Shown here piece by piece: positions 1-11,491 of a DNA stretch of 64,000 nucleotides; position 1 is the first letter of the stretch; each line of letters starts with the position of its first letter. The notes beneath the pieces were generated by a model that was not told where the DNA came from, did not search any database, and worked only from the letters and a program-made list of their open reading frames with translations. The translations under genes and the position numbers were made by a program. The DNA comes from Cloeon dipterum (taxonomy: Eukaryota > Arthropoda > Insecta > Ephemeroptera > Baetidae): the NCBI RefSeq assembly GCF_949628265.1, contig NC_088789.1:34651883-34715882 (forward strand), given 5' to 3'.

Positions 1-117
1 AAATATCGACTTAGATCGATACGTTAAAAGTTAATCGATTTTTTCAAAATGGATGTGTCAGTGGCCTTCAAAAGCTGCCGTTCAGTTCACAAAATAATTA
101 GGCATGGTAAAAGGGTG

Positions 118-430
118 CGAAAAGAAAGCGGCAAACCGATATCTATTCTATATAAATGGCCACCGCGAGTCCACCGAAGTCCCCCGAGCCCACTCCAGGG
201 GCACTGACGAGGCTAGTTATTTTGTAAAAAAAGCCAAAAATCATCAACTTCCTGTGAGTCTCATCCTTATCTGATGCTTCTGTCAGCTTTTCACTCAAAT
301 ATTGAAAGCGCTTTCTTATCTAGTGCTCTATATACGTGGGTTAATGCAACCTTGTCTTTTTTTATCTCTGGTTTTCACGTCGCGGGAACAAACAAAGTCC
401 CTCTTGTTTAAAATTTTCTGATCTATTAAC
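118..430 (+). repeat. Dispersed repeat, partial copy
   Basis: The stretch contains a GATA-rich segment with a CTTATCTGATGCTTC-type motif followed by AAAGCGCTTTCTTATCTA. The same order of motifs recurs at about 50640-50880 on the + strand and in reverse complement at about 4970-5440. With the 4970-5440 copy it forms an inverted pair flanking the 5S rRNA gene. No coding capacity is visible. The element class is unknown. Confidence 0.6.
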
Positions 431-3004
431 TTACGCAACTTTCAATATAGTTTTAGTTGAAACTAGAAGTCTCAGCCGGAAAATTTTGGGTCGGGTTTGC
501 AGCAGCCAGGAAAAAAGGGTAAAAAAGTAAAAAGTGCAGGAAACAACTGTCTTATCTGATCCCTCGGGCCGTTAAGCACTACCAAACTTCACGTTTAAAA
601 TACTGTCTGCCGCCGCCTTTAATCTCACGACTGAGACTTCTAATTTTAACATATTTTTATGGCACCGCATTTATCATTCAGGTAAAAATATGAAATATCT
701 CCTGACTTCTGACGTGCATATCCATCCGCGTGGGTTTCTAACTCCGTGTAATTTCTACACCAATGAATTAAAATTTAGGTCTGTATATGTTTTTAATGTA
801 AGTAATGAATTAATAAGGTGTTTGGAATTGTTAATTTGAGTGAAAGCTGACGGCAAAACAAGCAGTAAGTGAAAAGACTTTTTAAAATCAAAAAAATTGC
901 CCTCGAGATTTGGAAATTAGGTAAATTTCCTATCAATATTATTACCTCAAATCATTTCTACAAAAAATGGCTGATATCAACACATTGCGATCGCAGATTC
1001 AGTGTACTCACATATTATAGCTGTCCGTGCGTCCTCTCGAAGTGACTGAGAAGCGGAATCAGTCCATATTTTTCCCACGAAATGAGCCTATTTTTGCTGC
1101 GCGTCTCTTTTAAACGCGCGCGATAACATCTAAAATTTGGACTTTTGACACCACGGCCGATAATGTTTTCTAGGCCAGCAATAATTTTACTGCTTTTCTT
1201 ATCTCGGCTATGAAGATTTCCGACGCTGATAAATCTTGTGTAGAATTTCACGAGTAAAAATCCCCCGAAACGCGGAGAAAAAAACAAACAAACAAACGTG
1301 ATCTCCTAAATTCAAAGGCAGCGGCCAAATCGAAGCGAAGGTCAAAGTCAAAGCTCTTCGTGGCCCGATAGAAATAATAATAATTCACGCCTCACGCCTC
1401 TCCCTCCACTGCTTAAAATGTGCGTGTGTGCGTTTGTGAGAGAGATAGAGAGAGTTTGCGGCAGCTGCGTGCTGGCATAAAATTTGGGATCGACTGCTAT
1501 TTTTATTCTGAGCTTCAAATAATTTGGGGACAATCATACGATTTTATGCTATTTATTGAAGCAAACTAAAAACTTCTAAATATATTACTAAGGACTTTGT
1601 GCAAGAAACAGCACAATTATACTAATAATAATTAACTCTGCTCATCTGCAGATCAATTTATGGTTAGAAATTAGTTTCGTTTGAACTCTCACCGCTGCAG
1701 CAGGTCGAAGGTGGACCTAATTCTCGTCTTTTTCTCCGCACAAATCACGCCGCGATCCTATCAGATGATACTTTGGCTCGCACGGCCGGCTCACTCAAAA
1801 GACGCACCGCGCGGCGTGTTAATGCTTTCGAGATCTAAAAGCGGCAGAAAGAGACCATCACTCGTTTGCTGGCAGGAGAGCCGTCGCGCTCCATCTGTCA
1901 CCCGCCGCGTGATACACGCAACAATTGGCATCCGCGGGTTTTTAAAAAGAGAAATAATAAACAGCATCGAAGCAAAGGGCCTTTTTCATCATTTAAAATC
2001 TTTTTTTTTAATGTATTCGAATTGAAGGTTATTAAATTTGTAAAAAAATATGCCTCATTTTCAAAATGTAGGTATTTTTTCAGTTTTCTCATGGTGATTT
2101 GAGTGAAATTGCAATTTTGGGGACAAATTAAGACTCGACAAACAGTGGCCTGCATATTTAATAATTAAAATGCTGGAACACAATAAAAATAAAACATAAT
2201 TATTTATTATATTTCTCCCTTCAATGTGGTTCGGCTGGCTGCTCGTGCTCGAGACTCGAGAGCTCACCGCGGCGCGCAGGAAAATTTATTCTCTCCTGAA
2301 AGCCAAGAAAAAGCGAGTCGAATCAATATAATATTAGATAAGGCGCGTGTCGCTGTTAAATTCACACACTCACTCGCGCGGTGGCAGCCAAAATTTGTCG
2401 CCGCTGCAGCAACAGAGAACAGAGAGCAGAACATTGTTTCAACTTCTTAAATCATCCTCAATTATCATGTTTCACGAATAAATATTTCCCTTCTCATCAA
2501 GAAGCATCAATGTTAATTTATTAATTGATATGCATTTTTTCATTTGATTTTTAAATAGCTATTAAAAATTATTTTTGTCAAGGGAATGACTATATTTGTC
2601 ACAGTTCAATAAGTATTTTATCTAAAAACTTTTCTAAATTAAGACCCGAGCCAAAAACAGAAAATTATTTTAAAATTAAATGCAATATTAATACAAAAAT
2701 CCAGGAGCATAAAATATTTAACTGTTTCTGTAGGGGATTAAAATAATATAGAAACTTAGGGGTGCACTGCTGGAAAGGATTGGCGCCGAAAGGGAAAATT
2801 CATTCGTTTTTCCCGCAGGTTTTGCACTCGCAGTCGAATTATTTGCTCTAGAGATAATTAAATAGGGCCTTTTTATCGCTGCTGTGACGTCTATAGGAGC
2901 AATCGCTACCATTCCCGCGCTTCGCGATTCTCTCGCCATCTATCGGTGAATCAGGGAAACATAATCCTTTGAAAATACGTAGAATTTCTTATCACATTGA
3001 TAGT
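431..3004. other. Intergenic, no gene recognised
   Basis: Only short open frames under 120 codons occur here, none with a recognisable domain, convincing splice sites or a paralogue elsewhere in the window. Base composition swings between AT-rich stretches and small GC-rich islands, for example around 1800-1920 and 2230-2280. A short AG-rich microsatellite lies near 1438-1455. I see nothing else that can be supported. Confidence 0.5.
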
Positions 3005-3122
3005 GTCTACGACCATATCACGTTGAAAACACCGGTTCTCGTCCGATCACCGAAGTTAAGCAACGTTGAGTGCAGTCAGTACTTGGATGGGTGACCGCCT
3101 GGGAACACTCCATGTTGTAGAC
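3005..3122 (+). rRNA. 5S ribosomal RNA
   Basis: This 118-nt stretch has the full metazoan 5S pattern. The 5' end GTCTAC pairs with the 3' end GTAGAC to close helix I. The conserved core with CGGTTCTCGTCCGATCACCG, the box A region AAGTTAAGCAACG and the box C region GGATGGGTGACCGCCTGGG are all intact. A T5 run at about 3131-3135 can act as a Pol III terminator. Odd point: the roughly 540 bp after the gene are shared with other copies in the window that keep only a relic of the 5S 3' end, so this locus may be the head of a 5S-derived retroposon rather than part of an rDNA cluster. Confidence 0.88.
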
Positions 3123-3880
3123 CAAACTCGCTTTTTGCCACACGGCTTTTTGCTTCTGATTGCGACAGTTTAATTTTTATCTTTCTATTAGTCAGGTATT
3201 TTTAGATGCAATTGAAAGCTTTCAGGGGGTTTATAAAAAATAATAGTCATCAAATTGAATTATTTATCAAATGGCGCGATTTATTTTTTCTCCGAGCACA
3301 AAAGACTCCGTCAGGCGTCGGGTAAAAGTGCTTTTGCCCTGCTCGTTCTTCATCCCCTCCATCACCGCTCTCTCGGAGTCAAAAATTGATGATTTTTTGT
3401 TCATTATCGGACTGCCGGCTGTCCGTTATTTCTACTTGTTTAAATTTATTTCTCACTAAAATGCGCAATTATGGCCTTTTTTCGTCGCTGCTTTTTCTTC
3501 CAGCTGCCGGCCGCTTCACTGTTCCCTTTTTTTTATCTTGAAAACTGCCACCCTCCACTCTGATGACGCAAAAGCGGCCTTGACACTCAACTTCTCTCCA
3601 ATCAGCAGCCAAAATCAAACAAGATTAACCGGCTTATAATTTTTTCACATCAAAACAATTTGATCAAAAATAAAATTTCCACTTTTCCGATAATTTATCC
3701 ACTCAGCAGAGCCCAAATTCACTCAGGAAAATTGGTGTAATTTTATATTTGATTTTTAATGTTTCACAATATATAAAAAACTGTTGCATTGTTTTTTCTA
3801 TTGAATTTTACGACTGCTGCTCTCTTCTATTTGTCTTGTTCGAAAATTACGCGATCGACACCAGTCTATAGCAAACACAA
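3123..3880 (+). repeat. 5S-linked dispersed repeat tail
   Basis: The sequence after the 5S gene is closely matched at about 31008-31570 on the + strand and in mirror image at about 23290-22735. More diverged copies lie at about 50990-51250 and 56580-56730 on the + strand and about 4640-4430 on the - strand. Landmark motifs are the TTCATCCC block, the CTTCCAGCTGCCGGCCGC block and the CAATCAGCAGCC...TTAACCGGCTT block. Conserved short open frames inside it drift by frameshift between copies, so it is not treated as coding. Confidence 0.65.
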
Positions 3881-3984
3881 TAATTATTATAAATTGTAAA
3901 ATTAATAAATCAATTTTATATACCTATGGAATAAACATTAATGTACTTTTTATGAAACTAGGACGTGAACAATTACTAATCTGT

Positions 3985-5440
3985 GCAATTCGCGAGATAA
4001 ACACGGCCGCCGGCTCGATTAGCTGCTCTGCTGGCCGCAAACGCTGACAATCTAGAGCAAAAAATGAGCGAAGCACTCGGTGAGGCAGGTGCTGCCCTCG
4101 CGTGCCAAATGCCAGAGTTTTTTACTGCTAGCAACAACTATGAAGTCTCTCAATTCCATCTTTTTAGGCGCGAAGGCCACGTTTTCTACATGGAAGAAGT
4201 TGCAACCCCATCGTTTTCAAAAGAGACAAATTTAATAGAAGCGAGAAACAGTCGAAAATTTAAATAGAAAAAACGTCGACATCGCACCATGATACATTTT
4301 TTTATGTTATGAAATACTATTTGAAATTAAATAAAAAATGAAATTGGGCACTGCTGAGATGATGATATTATTTTACAAAATAGAAAGCAACTACCGGGCA
4401 AGTGGACACTTCATTTTCGATTAAAATAAGCCGGTTAATCTTGTTTAATTTTTGGGTGCTGATTATAGAAAGCAGTTGAGTGTCAAGGCTGCCGCTTTGC
4501 GCTATCGCGATTGGTTTGTTCAGAGAGGAAATTTTGGCAGTCGCGGCAGGATAAAAAAAAACGAAAATCAAAGCAGCCGGCAGCTGGAATAAAAAGCAAC
4601 GTCGAGAGGAGAGACGGAAGAAATAGCCAAGTGTCGCGAGATAAATAAATTTATTTGAAGTAACGCGAGCAGCAATTAAAGGCGAACTGGCCTCGGCACG
4701 ACGGACACGGGCATGTGGTCACCGGCGGCCATTTCGGCCGCAGCTGACGGCGAAAGGTAAATCCACAGACGCAAATTATTGTAGTGACGCTTCGACACCG
4801 CGGATTTTCAGGGCGAAATGCTTAATCTCAATTTTTTACTGATAGAACCTGCGAGGCCGGCGGAGCAAAGAGCAAGGAAGAAACAAACCACGCATTGCCT
4901 GATTAGACTGATTAGAAATTTCAAATTGATTAAAAAAATCTGAACAAAGGAGGACTTTGTTCACTCTCGCGACGCATTAACCGCAGAGATAAAAACAACA
5001 AAAGTGTTTGCTTTCAATCACGTAGATAAGAAATTACCCGTTCTCAATATTTGTTTAAAAATCTGTCTGAAGCATCATGAGATAAAGATAAGACTAACAG
5101 AGGTTCTCTCTTAGTTTGATGAATTTTTTTTGCTATTTTACAAAGCAAATAACGTCCGGAACGGAGGGACTGGGCTCGGGGGACTCCCGGAGGCTCGAGA
5201 TCGCTTCGCGCCGTCCGATTGATCCCACGGGCGTCTCGGACCATTTTGTACAATCCCCCGATGGGTGGGTTCACCCGTTTCTCGGGTCGTCCAGCTCGGA
5301 CGGCTACCCGCTCGACGCGTTATTATAATATTTAATTAAAAATTCAGGGCCTTTTTTTCCCGCAAGCGAATGACGTAAAATAGTGCGGCACTCGCAGCGG
5401 CCATATATAAATCGGTTTCCCGCTTTGTTTTTCCACCTTG
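3985..5440 (-). repeat. Dispersed repeat copy, inverted to the 3.1-3.9 kb copy
   Basis: Read on the - strand this follows the same order of motifs as 50300-51470 on the + strand: a TATATAAATCGG-type segment, the GC-rich GGGCTCGGGGGACT block, the GATA-rich block, the CCGTCTCTCCTCTCGACG block, then TTAACCGGCTTA. It lies tail to tail with the 5S-linked copy at 3.1-3.9 kb. About 200 bp of GC-rich sequence near 5190-5320 is extra compared with the 118-430 copy. Confidence 0.55.
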
Positions 5441-8400
5441 GTCCAAATAAAGTATTTTATTTCCTTCGTGACATCGCAGCACGCACGCCACGCACGTAGA
5501 ATATTTGTACATTTTTCATTTCTTTCTGATAGAACGGTCAATTATTGAGCATCACGATCAGATTTAGATGGACTGTTGATTGCAAAATAAGGCAATAAGT
5601 ACTTACAAAAAATGATAGGAAGAGCGGCGCGTGTTGGCCCTTGAAAGATTATCAGCACATTCCGCGCGTCACTGAAGGAAAGTCCAACTTTTGCATGGAT
5701 GCTTAAAAGCGATGCGCAACAAAAAATGCGGCTCATTTGACGGAGAAAATAAAGGACTGATTGCGCACCCCATCCACGGCGAGAGGACGAGTACAGCTTC
5801 AATGTAAGTACCTTTAATCTGCGTTACATAAAAAATAGTCATCATTATTTTTGCAATTAAATTTCGCGCGTGCTCGTGATTTACATCGGAATATGATCTG
5901 TTAATAACCCCACAATTCATGCATACCACTTTATCGCTTTCCAGTGGTGTGCTGAAAATCTTTTTAGGCCTAAAACTATCTAAATAATAGCAGACAAAAA
6001 GTGAGAAATTTAGTTAGTTTTGCACCAGTAAATCTCGGGTTCTAATTATCAGAGTTGCATAAACTGCCCACCGTTGGACTTGTCTCGACCTCCCCTGACC
6101 TGCTGAACGGTTTAAGGGGCTTAATCTGCACCCCCAAAATGCTATTTTGACGTTTGGTGCCGGTTATTATTTTCGAGATCGGAGAGCGGCGTCGGAAAGT
6201 CCGCAAAGTTTGGCTCCGGGACAAATTTCAGGGTGGGGTACCCTGAAAAAGGTTGTCAGGGTAGGTCAGTTTGTAGGGCTAGGCAAGACCTTTCGATTAA
6301 GAGCTTGTGACGTGATATCCATCAACCTGTTGAATTATTAGAAAATTAAAACCGTTTCCTTTTTGCGCGTCGAAATAGTCGGACAGTCGAAACCACCGGC
6401 CGGCCTAGCAAAGGAGACTTAATAAGAAAATGGGTTTGGGGGCTGGCGGGGGTGTTCGTCACACGCAGAATTTTACCACGAGTTCAACCATGAATTTGGG
6501 TTTTGCCCGTACGACCCCTAGGAGCCGAGCAATGAATTTTTAAATGTGAAAAACCGCGGTTTGTGACATTTCAAAATTTAGTTTTTGGGGCCTGGCCGGG
6601 GCCCCGAGGGCCGGCGGGCTGTGATTGCTCCACCAGTCGATGCGCCTAAATTGAGCGTGTCCGTCTGTGCGTGGTTTTGCAAAATCAGACCGTTTTTCGA
6701 AACACAGCGAATTGTTTTCTTCAAAATTTTTAAAAAAAGGCAAACTTTTCGGATTTTTTTTTGCACCGAGACCCAGATTTTAGTTGGATATGCCGCCTAG
6801 CCATCTGAGCTATAGTTATCGTATGAAGATCTCTTTTTAAATTTTAAATTACGCGGTTTGGTTCGTGCTTTGATGGGTGGTGGATGTTTTGCGTTTTTGC
6901 GAAATCTCGCGCACGGCGGAGGCCATATCTCGCGATTGGGGAACAAAATCGAGCAAAACTCACGATTAATTGATGCGAAATTTATCTGCTAATCATTTCT
7001 AACCAATTACTACCCGATCCCATTGTCAGATTTTTACAAGACAGAAATTGAAGACTAAAAAACGTGATTTTTAAACTTCACACGGAAAATAAAATAATTG
7101 GCGATTATTTTTTAAACATGGACCCTTAATGTTTAGCCACCTGTTCCACCGAACGCGGAAGACCAACACGTGTCTGCATACCGAATTTGAGAAATTTGGA
7201 GCCCAAAGAAAAATTAAAATTAATTTTTTCGGTTTTTGAGCTGTCTGTCGCAACGAGAGCGGAGCCGACAGTGGTTTTATTTTTGTCAAATTTCGACCGC
7301 ACATGTTACCCTCGACCACGACCCCTCATCAGATAGGTCTTTGTCTCGGCTTTCATGGGAAATACCCTGACGACCTATTTCAGGGTACCCCGACCTGAGA
7401 TCGCTTCAGAGGCGTGTTTTTGGTACTTTTTTCTTCACTTTCGAGCATACGGTTCGCGGTCGTTGATTTTTCTCCCTCGCCTCCGACTGACCTTCCTCAG
7501 GTAGCCCCACCTGAGGGCTACTATTACGCGGTTTGGCCGGTGCAGTCGCTTCTATTCGGCTACTGTGAGTTCCGCAATGCTCATTTAATCGCTAAAATCA
7601 GCAACTAGCAAACGGGTTCGGGGCGGCGCGGCGTGGCGCCGCTCTGACTTTATTCGGATTTTGGGATTTTCCATAACGAAATTGACGAAGGCATCCTAAA
7701 CATGGTGAAATTATTTCGACCCGCAGATTTCTCCCATGTTAATCTTACGGGGAGTTTTGCACACGTCCTGAAAAAATGGGCACCTGGCGCCGCCGACTCC
7801 GTGAGCATTGAATTTCCGTTTTGACGAATGCACAACACCGTGGGCGTCAACACAAATTCAAATCTCGAGTTTCATCACTGTGTCTTTTCTAGAATTTTTT
7901 ATTTAGATTTTTAAGAATTCGCTCTCGTGCCGACGACGTGTGTGAAATGCGGCAGGCGCTCGGCCCGCTCGCGACCACACGGTTTTTCTTTATTAAAATT
8001 CGACCGTTCATCTTGTAATCAACCACGACCCCTCATCGGACAGGTCTTTTTTCAAATTTTAACCCGCATACCCAAACGACCTTTTTCAGGGTACCGCAAT
8101 CTGAGAGATCCTCTCCGCGGCTCGTTTTTAATGCTATATTTCTTGAGTTTCTCGCACATTTGACGATACATGGCGATGATTTTTTAACCCTGGCCTTGCT
8201 CAGGTCACGCCACCTGCCACCTGATGACTGTTTCTGCGCGGTTTTGCCGGCGCCGTCACTTATTTTTGGCTCTTACTGCGTGCTGTGTGGTGGGGAAAGA
8301 TGTGTGTTTTCACGCGTTTCGGGCGGAGCACTGAGGGGTGGCACGAGGGTTGGCTTTCGGTTCGGTGCAGTGGCTCCAAAGGTGGCGGCGCGCGGTTCAT

Positions 8401-9579
8401 GATTTGCGATGCAGTGGCTTGCTTTTTTGCACCATTTTTTTCACTGCCCAACGCAGTTTTCGATCCTGAACAACTTTCAATATAAACAAAATTCAAAGAT
8501 CAAGGTCACCTTTTGTGACCTTCTTTTGAAAATTCAAAATTAATTCGATTTTTTCGGGGTTCAGAGCTGATATATAGCCCGTAAAATTGTTTCATAGGTG
8601 CAATCGCGACAGTTTTGCTGCAATTCAAATTTAATATTTAAAAAAAATTTTAATTTTTCCCATTTAATGTCCCCCATCACCTTGAAACTCATTTTCTATT
8701 CATTTGTTATCACTTTTATCACTTTTTGTTAATTCAGAGTAAAAGAAAACTGAAAAATTATAAGCGAAAAAGTGAAAAAATTCTCGTTCTCCTTGTTAAT
8801 CATATTTTCAGGGTAAAAATTTTGACTTTGGCATGCCCTAATTATCTTAATATGATTTTACGCTGTCCATTAGATTTATCTTCGCAAGCTCTCCTTTACA
8901 TAAAACAAATACCCTGGTTCCATGAGTAAAATCCTAAAATTTTAAAGCGCATCCAAAAACTGGTCCCTTACATTTGGGAGCAAGTGGCGCCGCGAGACTG
9001 CCAATTTAAATACGAGGAAAACTAATTGAACTTTTCTATATCATCCCTGTTGCAGATCTCGAAAGCATCAGACGCGTAGAGCAGCCAATAGGCAACAGTG
9101 CGTCTTGTGAGTGAGCTGGCAAGTCTCACGTGTGACAAGGCGGATCAGGTGCATCCCTCTTCGCTCTGCTGAAGCGGTGAGTGTTGATAAAGAATTTCAT
9201 TTCCGCAGCAATGAATCGATCTGTACAAGAAGCAGATTTGTTTGCGTGCGTAGCAAAAGTAAAAGTTTGTTACGTGCAATTCAAAAACAAACAAACGCTT
9301 TAGGTACGCTTACGCACCAATTAAAGCTCACAAGCTTTAATTTTAAACAGAGGGTGACGGCTGGCGGGAGCAGCTTAGGCCCGGATAGCCCATCGGGCGC
9401 ACCGGGCGATTCCCCGGTGGGCCGCCCGACACTCGATTAACTCAATTCCTCAAAATGGCACGTCTCGTTGTACGTCCCGCGATCAGGGTTCACAAACACC
9501 CAGACTGAAAATTATGTTTCGCTTCGAAATTTAAAATTTAGCATGACATTTTTTATTTTTCGGGTTTTTTGTATTCTCT
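5441..9579. repeat. Repeat-rich intergenic region without a recognised gene
   Basis: No credible gene is visible. A second dispersed family, marked by the phrase CGACCTTTTTCAGGGTACC followed by ACCTGAGA, appears at about 7360-7400 and 8065-8105, reversed at about 6225-6260, and again at about 24350 and 50345. A single terminus resembling the MITE at 9580-9974 lies at about 6031-6130. The longest open frames are under 110 codons and have no domain. A GC-rich hairpin lies at 9393-9429. Confidence 0.5.
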
Positions 9580-9974
9580 AAATCTCGGGTTCCAACCTTC
9601 AGAATTACGAAAACTACCCACCATTAGACTCGCCGTAACCTCCACTAGCCAGCCAAAGTTTTTAGGGGGTGATAACCCTATTGCTGCAACTTTGATAATA
9701 AAAATTTTAGCATCCTAAAATAAATTCTCCAAGACATCTTCCAAATTATCATCCCGTCCTTTTTCAAAACTAAAACAGAAAATCGTTTTTTAAACTAAAT
9801 GCATAATTAAAACGTTCAGTTATAAAGGGTTTCAATTTTTTCAAAGGGGTTGAAGTATAGCAACCTATTATTGGTGGAGGGTAAGTGTAAGCCCTTCAAC
9901 TGGTCAAGGGGAGTCGAGGCGAGCCCAACAGTGGATAATTTTTACTATGCTGATAGTTTTAGAACCCGAGATTT
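9580..9974. mobile_element. MITE-like element with long terminal inverted repeats
   Basis: The left end AAATCTCGGGTTC and the right end GAACCCGAGATTT are inverted copies. The similarity continues inward for about 90 bp through a segment resembling CCACCATTAGACTCG on one side and its reverse on the other. The element is 395 bp and has no open frame. A lone copy of the same terminus lies at about 6031-6130 and a more diverged one at about 23540-23570. No clean target-site duplication is visible, so the superfamily is not assigned. Confidence 0.6.
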
Positions 9975-10326
9975 GGCGTTGAAAAAACAACGAAAATTGA
10001 AAAAGTACAGAGTGCATGCCCTTCCCGGTCCCCGGACAGGGATAAGACTAAAGAAAATTAAATAAATATAGCTACCAGCGGGGACCAGATTCGTGCAGAT
10101 ATGGCGTCGGGTGGACTATTTTTTTCCCGTAATTTCACGCCGCATTTAATGTGACCATACCTACATTCCGTCAAACAATGACCATTCTGCGACACACAAA
10201 TCACATTGTTTCGACAAGCAAATATAAACGGAATGGTAATCGGGCGCACCGCCAGGCCAAACCTCAGTGGGCCGCCCGGACCGCCCAATACTTCCAAGAC
10301 TTGACTGTCAAGTGTCAAGCGGCCCG

Positions 10327-10879
10327 CGTTTGCGGCCCTAATTTTTTTAATTGCTTTTCCGTGTTGGGACTGCGGCTGAAGGCAACTCAAGTTCCTATTA
10401 TTCAATGCTTAATTATATAAGGGCGGGGGTTGGAGTGGGCCGCGGTTGCTCGGTTGGCCGTAAAAATCAACAGCCCCGGTAAACAATTTGGCAGCAGTGT
10501 CTGGGCCTGGTTTCACCCCTCTTGTTGCTATTTCGGATATTTATGGTCGTTTCGCCGCGAGCGAGGGACGTCACGAGGTTCATCGCTTGCGGCGGCCACA
10601 GCGGCGCCATATTCGGTTTCCTGCTTCATTTTCGCGCTCGTCCCGCACGAAAATGCAATGAATTTTTTACATAATTGATTCAATGTCCCACTGGTTCTTT
10701 TAAAAAAACGCTATTAACTTACTGACATCAGTAATTTTTGTGTTTGGTCAGCCAAATAGGAAAATGTTTTTAGGGTTAACGCTTTAGACTTACAAAGGAT
10801 TGTTGCATATTTCATAGATTTTTGGCAGCAAAAAAACTCATCGCTCGTGAGGGCTGACATAAGACTTTTTACGTGTACT
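10327..10879 (+). repeat. Border direct repeat, left copy
   Basis: This block abuts the outer border of the left inverted arm. It is matched in the same orientation at 48893-49572, next to the outer border of the right arm. Shared landmarks are TTGCGGCCCTAATTTTTT, CTTGTTGCTATTTCGG, a GACGTCACGAGGTTCATC segment and CGTGAGGGCTGACATAAG. The right copy has about 140 bp extra near 49183-49322. The GC-rich middle with a GACGTCAC (CRE-like) site could be an old promoter, but no gene is visible. Confidence 0.65.
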
Positions 10880-11057
10880 TAAGAATTTTTTCTCTATTTT
10901 CCTGGATGAGGAAATTTGGAGATCTCGCCTCCACTGGTCAGCAGCGCCGAATCCTCACGAGTAATGAGCCTTGTTCTCTTAGCCATAAATATAAAGAGGG
11001 GTTGACGGCTAAGTCAGCGCGTCCGTAAAGCAGGGTTGAGAATTTGAAAACCATACC

Positions 11058-11310
11058 TGTGGTTATTCATTGTAGCGGGACGTCGACGCAAGTTGTACAG
11101 AGCGGTTGCTCCAAAGGTTGAGCGAGGGGGAGAGAGCGAGAGCCAGCGTCGAGCACAATCTACGGTCGGAGGAAGAGTCAGGTGGCGTCGGGCCTCGAGA
11201 TCCGTGAATGTCTCGAGCCCTCTTCGTGCGGGGTAGTTTTATATATCAGGCTCCTCCCCTCGCTCTCCCTTTGGGTGCCCAAATAGTATACATCCTTCAC
11301 ATCGGTAACA
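11058..11310 (-). mobile_element. Putative solo LTR or promoter block upstream of NLR-A
   Basis: On the - strand the block starts TGTTACCGATG and ends AATAACCACA, i.e. TG...CA ends. A TATA-type GATATATAAAAC lies inside, with GC-rich sequence downstream. The right-arm copy at 48426-48688 has a canonical AATAAA near the end, as expected of a 250-bp insect-type LTR. No target-site duplication or primer-binding site is evident. An alternative is a host promoter or 5' exon, because the - strand end CACAG|GTATGG is also a good splice donor. Confidence 0.4.
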
Positions 11311-11491
11311 AAAATATTGATTGTATTCTCGTTAGGTAAACCCCAGACAATTTTTAACCGTGCATAATTTTTTAAGTATGAATGACAGCTTTTTAAACTC
11401 TCCCGTTTTGTCAATTTCTTTCATTTCAGTTTGTTTAGTGAATTGGAAATATAGCAGCTACTGAAAACGATGTTGTAGTCATCCCAGTAAG

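Noticed and set aside
11335-11429. Separate annotation of a 5' UTR intron for NLR-A
   Set aside because: Donor and acceptor are conserved in NLR-B, but the upstream exon and transcription start cannot be placed from sequence alone, so it is only mentioned in the gene entry.
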